This document shows positions 59,393-64,000 of a stretch of 64,000 nt of DNA, piece by piece. Numbering within the stretch: position 1 is the stretch's first letter; each line of letters begins with the position of its first letter. Below the pieces are notes generated by a model that saw nothing but the letters and a program-made list of their open reading frames with translations, was not told the origin of the DNA and made no database searches. The position numbers and the translations under genes were made by a program. The stretch is from Dryocosmus kuriphilus. Lineage: Eukaryota > Arthropoda > Insecta > Hymenoptera > Cynipidae. The stretch covers positions 83,083,786 to 83,147,785 of the forward strand of contig CM076196.1 of NCBI GenBank assembly GCA_038277395.1. Reading direction: 5' to 3'.

Positions 59393-59951
59393 TGTTATGC
59401 GCAAATTATGTTTTAATAATATTTTTTGTGAGCACAAGTCAACCTTGACTTGTACTTGTCTTTATTTTAACCCTAACACATTTAATATACAATTAGAAGT
59501 GATGAACGTGCCTCGTGCTCTACATTAGATAGGCACCCGGTAAGAAGGTGTGAATTGAATTTGATTAATGTGGAAAAGGATTGCGCCTCACTTTAGTTCT
59601 GTTTAATGTGAGCGAAAGTTTGAACACATTTTAATTCTTTGACAACGGAAGAAACTGAAATCAATCTAATCCTATTTAATGTCATGAGCCAACCTCAAAA
59701 GTTGTACTCAATTTAATTCTCTCCATGAAGGATCAATTGTCAACATTTAAATCTGGAACAATTCGTTTAACTAAAAATGCATCCAATCTAATCTCGATCA
59801 ATACAAATATCGATGAATTTAAAACGTTTTGAATTCCTAACTAATTCCGTTTTTGAAATTTTTCGTCCGCATTCTAATTCAGTTTAATTGGAAGCTTCTT
59901 ACCGGGCATATCTTATCGGTAAGATCTTAATGAGATTCTAGTTGCGTAACA
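59393..59951 (-). repeat. 5' LTR, carrying an inserted MITE
   Basis: The outer parts 59393-59533 and 59907-59951 match the 51.6-kb LTR closely. The middle 371 bases are an insertion. Confidence 0.9.
59536..59906. mobile_element. 371-bp MITE inside the 5' LTR
   Basis: Ends CCCGGTAAGAAG / CTTCTTACCGGG, with CA on both sides. The empty site is seen in the other LTR, so insertion came after the provirus integrated. Confidence 0.85.
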
Positions 59952-60040
59952 ACATTTCCATCATTTAATTAAATTTCTGAAAAGAAAGTACAATATAAAT
60001 CCTATTATTTATTTAAATGCATTATATTTTGTTGCAACTT

Positions 60041-60492
60041 TAGAATAGGGGCGTCACTTCTGTTTTGGCTGAAAAAAAAATGTTTGTTCGTCAAAAACCT
60101 ATTTGAATGTTTAATTTAATTTAATTTAATTTAACTTAATTTTTTTTAATTTTTCTGAATATGATGTGTCAAATATGGGTGTCTCACGATATGGGAATGG
60201 TCATATTTACCTGATCGTTTACATACTTTTAAACTTCTGTAGGGCCAGAAATACTGTACATAATTAAAATACAACCCTGTGACAGTCACAGTAATAACTT
60301 CGGTCACACACGACCTCCTTTCCAACGTGTCGTGAGACACCCATATTTGACACATCATATTTAGAAAAATAATAATAATTTGAAACTTTTACCTTAACAA
60401 ATCCCTTCCTTTATAGCTCGATTAAACATTCAAATAGGTTTTTGCTGAAAATTTTTTTTTTAGGCAAAATAGAGGTGACACCCCTATTCTAA
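60041..60492. mobile_element. Hairpin MITE with an inner hairpin
   Basis: The outer ends TTAGAATAGGGGCGTCAC and its inverse lie at the two borders. A second, cleaner pair lies inside at 60157-60362 (GAATATGATGTGTCAAATATG). The inner pair may be a nested element. Confidence 0.85.
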
Positions 60493-60720
60493 AGTCTAAC
60501 TTATATTTTTACTTCGATACGCAAAATATTTTTTATATTTTTAAAATATTTTTTTTATATTTCGTTCGTTATGTTTTTGATCACTCACGATGAATTCTGT
60601 AAATTTATAAGTATGAAAAATAAACAGCAATATATATTTTCAAGTAAAAAATTTCTGATATTGTTAATAATACTTACATAAAAAATAATTGCAGTAGTAT
60701 AGCAGTGTATGTCTGGGCGC

Positions 60721-60886
60721 ACCACGACAAGCTTCGCGCTGCCGCCGACAGATGGCGCCACTACTCCCTCAGTGGTGCGTGTCCATACTAAGTATCGACA
60801 GTCGGTATTGCCCTCGGTCGTTAAGGTAGGGTTTCTGGATCCATTAGAAAAATGGCAGTTTGTTACCATCAGTCGGTAAGGCAGAA
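60721..60886 (+). promoter_or_regulatory. Duplicated module with CTCF-like site, copy 2
   Basis: Same orientation and high similarity to 48195-48352. The CTCF-like word is at 60745-60763. It is followed at 60890-60930 by a partial second copy of the TTTACCATCAGTYGGTAAGG word. Confidence 0.5.
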
Positions 60887-61194
60887 AGTCTGTGGAAGTT
60901 TTTTACCATCAGTTGGTAAGGTAGAAATATGACACGTGTAAAATAAACTATTTAACGTTAGTCGAGAAGGAAGGGTTCTGTTCCAGACTATATAACTCGA
61001 GAATTGACGTGGTTCACGTCCATGCTAAGCTTATTTTATTACGCAATAGTTAGAGACACGAAATCACCACCCTTACCCCTTCTCTCTCACCCATAAGCAA
61101 GTAGAAATGCAGTCAAGGTTATGTAATGGAATTTACATCTCTCTCCTACACATACTGTAGGTGACGTATTATGGGGATTTCCGAGAACTCAACA

Positions 61195-61330
61195 AGTTTC
61201 GACAAGCTTCGACAAGTTTAAACAAGTTGATGCACGTTTCGACAAGTTTCGACAAGTTTCGACAAGTTACGCAAGATGATGCAATCTAACCTTCTAGAAC
61301 ATTCTGGCGTGAGAATGTTCTCAAGATTTA
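61195..61330. promoter_or_regulatory. Second heat-shock-element block, no TATA seen
   Basis: TTCTAGAACATTC at 61292-61304 and GAATGTTC at 61313-61320, after GTTTCGACAAG repeats and the same CGCAAGATGATGCAA word as at 48.8 kb. The core promoter is absent. Confidence 0.6.
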
Positions 61331-61580
61331 ATAAAAAAAATACTTACCTGTAAATCGCAGTAGAGTGTGAAATCCATCGTTGTTGTTGTTGTTGTTTGAA
61401 GGAACGAAGCGGAAAATGTACAACTTATCCATAAATTAAGTAAACTAAGTTGATAGGGTTAAAATGAAAGTTAAAACTTCTTTACATATAAACTTTTTTT
61501 CTGTTTATTAAAAAAAACTTAAGTTAAGAATACAACGTAGAATCTTAACCTATTTACACATAGGAGAATAAAACGCTTTT

Positions 61581-62225
61581 TTAAGAGTACATAAATTCAC
61601 AACCGATAAGCGATACAATGTTTGAGGTATGAAGATCATCATCAGGAACTTTCATCTCATCATCTTTGACACAATCATCAACATCATAATCATCATCATC
61701 ATCATCATCATCGACTTTACTTGGAGTGTAATGTCTAATAGTAGGCTTATCATGAGGAGTCAAGAACCAGTTCCTGAGAGCAAGAGCATTTCGAACTGCA
61801 CAATTTTCATACCAGCACTGAGTATGGTGATTACATCTCATGCAAACTGTAGGGTGCAATTTGTGGAGTGAAAGACAACCCAAATCTTCGAGATTATATA
61901 CATTTTTCAGAAACTGCTCCATCCACCTCTTCTTTTCCAATCCTTTAACGTAGACTGCATTGGCACCACGCAGTCTTTCTCGAATTATGTGCCTCACTTC
62001 TTCGTAGGGTATGTCACCAGCACTCCATTCGAGACCATGATAATTGCGCGTCAGCCACAAATTTTCACTCTTGTAGCGGGCTGGCAACACATGCCAGTAG
62101 CACGGAGGCTCAAATAGATAAACGACAGGTTGGGTGTCTTCCTGGAGAGAAACTACAGCCAACTCCTTGAAGACAAACTGGTTAATGGGCTTCTTGAAGC
62201 CTTGCACGTCCACTATGAAATGCAT
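61581..62225 (-). CDS. Conserved virus-like-element protein of unknown function, acidic tail
   Basis: Open for 214 codons with ATG at 62225. The N-terminus (VDVQGFKKPINQFVFKELAV) and VYVKGLEKKRWMEQFL resemble a protein found as multi-copy genes in insect genomes, often next to capsid-type genes. An RNase H-like fold has crossed my mind but I cannot show it. A CMRCNHHTQCWYENC Cys/His cluster is at residues 128-142. A run of Asp (residues about 172-181) comes from an ATC microsatellite. It lies just downstream of the capsid-type pseudogene on the same strand. A GTT microsatellite (61380-61396) follows it. Confidence 0.6.
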   Translation of the reverse strand: MHFIVDVQGFKKPINQFVFKELAVVSLQEDTQPVVYLFEPPCYWHVLPARYKSENLWLTRNYHGLEWSAGDIPYEEVRHIIRERLRGANAVYVKGLEKKRWMEQFLKNVYNLEDLGCLSLHKLHPTVCMRCNHHTQCWYENCAVRNALALRNWFLTPHDKPTIRHYTPSKVDDDDDDDDYDVDDCVKDDEMKVPDDDLHTSNIVSLIGCEFMYS

Positions 62226-62352
62226 TTCGATGAAAAATGAATTCTGCTGCTTACTGAAATCAGCACTTTTATAACTTTCTCCCCACCACGGATAGCGTTA
62301 CCCCCATCACTGCTGGAATTACCCCCATCACTGCTGACATTAACCCCACCAC

Positions 62353-63592
62353 TTAAATCAACTTTTTTACGCTGCCACTGAGAGGTTGATATTGAATAAA
62401 ACGATCGTGTATGATGAGGCAGTAGGCTGAAGTTTCAGCGGGAAAATTGTCTCCAGATTCAAATTCCAGACGAACGTCCACTTAGGTCTGTTTGAGAAAC
62501 TCATTTTGTTTTGAGCAGTCGATAACAGCCAGAGGAGCGTGTTCTCTGAAATCGTTTTTCTTCAACATTGGTTCAGACTCTTTGCTATAGTATGCTGCCT
62601 GAAAGTTTGCATACATCTCATACAGTAGTGCAAACTGATTGTGATTCATGTTCAGGTTCAGATTGCCGTACGGATAGTACTATGCATTGAGAAACACCTT
62701 GACAATGCTTAAATTGCAATGGTCGAAACGATTAGCATATCTTGTTTTCGCCTATCCTTTCGGCCTGTCTGAAAACCCAGGATAACGTAATGTGGTTTCT
62801 CCAATTGAGTTGACGTTTTCACAGTCAATATGTGCCTTGAGGTGGTGGGGAGCAGGGGGTACTCATACAATTCCCATGAGCGAAAACTCATCGTGGTCAG
62901 AGGGTCCTTTTCAATAAAGTTTAGCAACTGTATCTTCTGCTGATCCGAAGCCATTACATACGGTATCATCCACTCCACTTTCTGATTTGAGATCCTAAAT
63001 TGTTCTTCGTTTCCAGGATCTTAGCGTTGTTGAACGATGGCATTCAAGTCACTCGTGATCTTGTCAGGATTAGTTCATGCTTTGCATTTACAACGATTTT
63101 TCGATAGTCTTCAGCGAATTCTAGGATCATACTAAGCGGTATAGTGACATCAAAGTATCCCTCCTCATTGGTAGGACGTCCTGTTCCTTCGGGGATGCCT
63201 AGCCATCCTGCATTCTCCATAAGATGACTGTGTCCAGGAGTGAGAGAGACGTAGCCTTTTATGGTGCTCGTGAGACCGACATTTTTGCAACGATCAATCT
63301 CAATACCATTGAGTTCATAGCGAACTTCATCAAATAGAAAGGAGATTGCATTGTTCACTAAGTTTGTCACAGTAACATTTCTGATTACATCATCATCCCT
63401 AGTCAGTCTTCCGTACACGTGCAGTGAACTCTTACTAGGTAGCATACACAAATCTTGATGCTGAACCGTGATTCGAATTTCAACACTGTTGTTGAATGAC
63501 GATGAGACATAAGGTTGATGTGCATGAATCTCATAGTGGGATATGGACTCGTCAAATGTCACTGGTGCTTGAATGTTTAATATTTCTTCCAT
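62353..63592 (-). pseudogene. Capsid-type gene of a Polinton-like or virus-like element, broken
   Basis: It starts at 63592 and is open to 63044. It continues in another frame at 62978-62709 and again to a stop at 62353-62355. Total span about 413 codons, with at least one frameshift near 63010 and two in-frame stops in the last third. The style fits double-jelly-roll major capsid proteins of Polinton-like elements, which I infer from gene order and from recurring insect copies, not from a search. Motifs: HAHQPYVSSSFNNS near the N-terminus and IPLSMILEFAEDYRKI at about residue 150. Confidence 0.55.
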
Positions 63593-63634
63593 TTTCTTTT
63601 TCTCTGTTGCAACAGCTGGAGATGATAAATATTT

Positions 63635-63784
63635 TCAATTTCTTTCTTTGACTTTGAGGCCTAGTTGTTTCAGAAGGAGCACGTTCTGAGGTGTTAGCGC
63701 TTTGCGTGCTGACTGAGAACTGACCTGTGTCTGGCATCTTGTCTCGCTTATATAGACTCCTTTGCGATTGTACACAATACCCAT
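63635..63784 (-). CDS. Small basic ORF between virus-like genes
   Basis: About 49 codons, start MGIVYNRKG, end KVKERN. It is open in the same direction as its neighbours, 40 bases upstream of the capsid-type gene. Function unknown. It could also be the end of the gene to its right. Confidence 0.4.
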   Translation of the reverse strand: MGIVYNRKGVYISETRCQTQVSSQSARKALTPQNVLLLKQLGLKVKERN

Positions 63785-63840
63785 TATTATTATTACGATG
63801 ATGATTTGACGTGTAGTCGTATTGTTATAATCTCTCCTCA

Positions 63841-64000
63841 AAAATTCACCAAGTCTCCGTCTTGATCAACAATGCGGAGCTGAATTTGATGTTTTGTCTT
63901 CCCAGCGATTGGCAGATAAATGACGTGTGATGGCACTTCCACAATCTTATATCCTGGTGGAACAACAGGAAAGAATTCGTGAATCGTGTGTACTTTGCGC
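63841..64000 (-). pseudogene. C-terminal end of another virus-like-element gene, cut by the window
   Basis: The minus strand is open from the window edge and carries FFPVVPPGYKIVEVPSHVIYLP-type sequence ending VDQDGDLVNF and a stop at 63839-63841. The stop may be premature, because the coding-like pattern continues a little. The N-terminus lies outside. Confidence 0.45.

Larger units (their letters stand above)
51619..59951 (-). mobile_element. Env-bearing gypsy element (errantivirus type)
   Basis: 8.3 kb, minus strand. The LTRs lie at 51619-51804 and 59393-59951 (the latter holds a MITE). 4-bp target duplicates ACAT lie at 51615-51618 and 59952-59955. Order on the minus strand: LTR, PBS (TGGCGATCCTGCCAGG, tRNA-Arg-like), gag, protease, RT, RNase H, integrase, env, PPT (AAAAAGAGGAT), LTR. 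The LTRs differ at about 8 of 186 aligned sites. All three genes carry stops or frameshifts, so it is a dead provirus. Confidence 0.95.

Noticed and set aside
61629..61871. Ile-rich plus-strand open frame
   Set aside because: Antisense of the ATC microsatellite in the minus-strand gene.
1..64000. CRISPR array, rRNA or true tRNA gene
   Set aside because: Tandem repeats lack CRISPR spacing, and the tRNA-like segments do not fold into complete tRNAs.

Overview
This is an insect nuclear genome window, probably from an arthropod with many parasitic elements. Hymenoptera is possible but not proven. The evidence is AT-rich sequence, GT-AG introns, an insect-type TATA plus TCAGTT promoter, and many insect transposon families. 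I see no intact ordinary host gene. Almost everything recognisable is a transposable element or its debris, often nested. The best candidates for non-mobile sequence are a broken two-exon Myb/SANT-like fragment (50.1-51.3 kb), a lone THAP exon (41.4 kb) and a heat-shock-type promoter that runs into an assembly gap (48.56-49.04 kb).

Layout. 0-3.8 kb: plus-strand Ty3/gypsy pol remnant, entered by a mariner (38-1360). 3.9-9.3 kb: THAP9/P-element-like transposase pseudogene with duplicated 54-nt micro-exons, split by a 1.35-kb TA-flanked element made of minisatellites. 9.5-10.5 kb: Penelope-like element with a GIY-YIG domain and a hammerhead-like motif. 11.4-16.4 kb: repeat complex with a large inverted repeat, 155-bp tandem units and GCGCTTCGCGC blocks. 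16.4-19.7 kb: AT-rich, one hairpin.

19.85-33.48 kb: an I-clade-like LINE with 12-bp target duplications. It is interrupted inside ORF2 by a 9.5-kb DNA transposon (23473-33015; 14-bp perfect terminal repeats, TA duplication). That element carries, on the minus strand, a zinc-finger CACTA/EnSpm-like transposase and a spliced accessory gene whose N-terminus is a CIDE-N-like domain. It in turn contains a piggyBac-like MITE and a hairpin MITE. Removing one TA restores the LINE reading frame.

33.5-43.9 kb: mostly noncoding, with a 1.27-kb near-perfect palindrome, a 0.49-kb relative, a MITE with 9-bp target duplication, an inverted-repeat element holding two tRNA-like segments, and a THAP exon. 45.1-48.1 kb: a gypsy LTR and an integrase remnant on the minus strand. 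48.2-49.0 kb: CTCF-like module, heat-shock elements and core promoter, then the 500-N gap.

51.6-59.95 kb: an env-bearing gypsy (errantivirus type) on the minus strand with both LTRs, 4-bp target duplications, gag, pol and env, all disabled. 60.0-61.3 kb: a hairpin MITE and a second copy of the 48-kb regulatory module. 61.5-64 kb: minus-strand genes resembling those of Polinton-like or virus-like elements, with a disrupted capsid-type gene, continuing off the window end.
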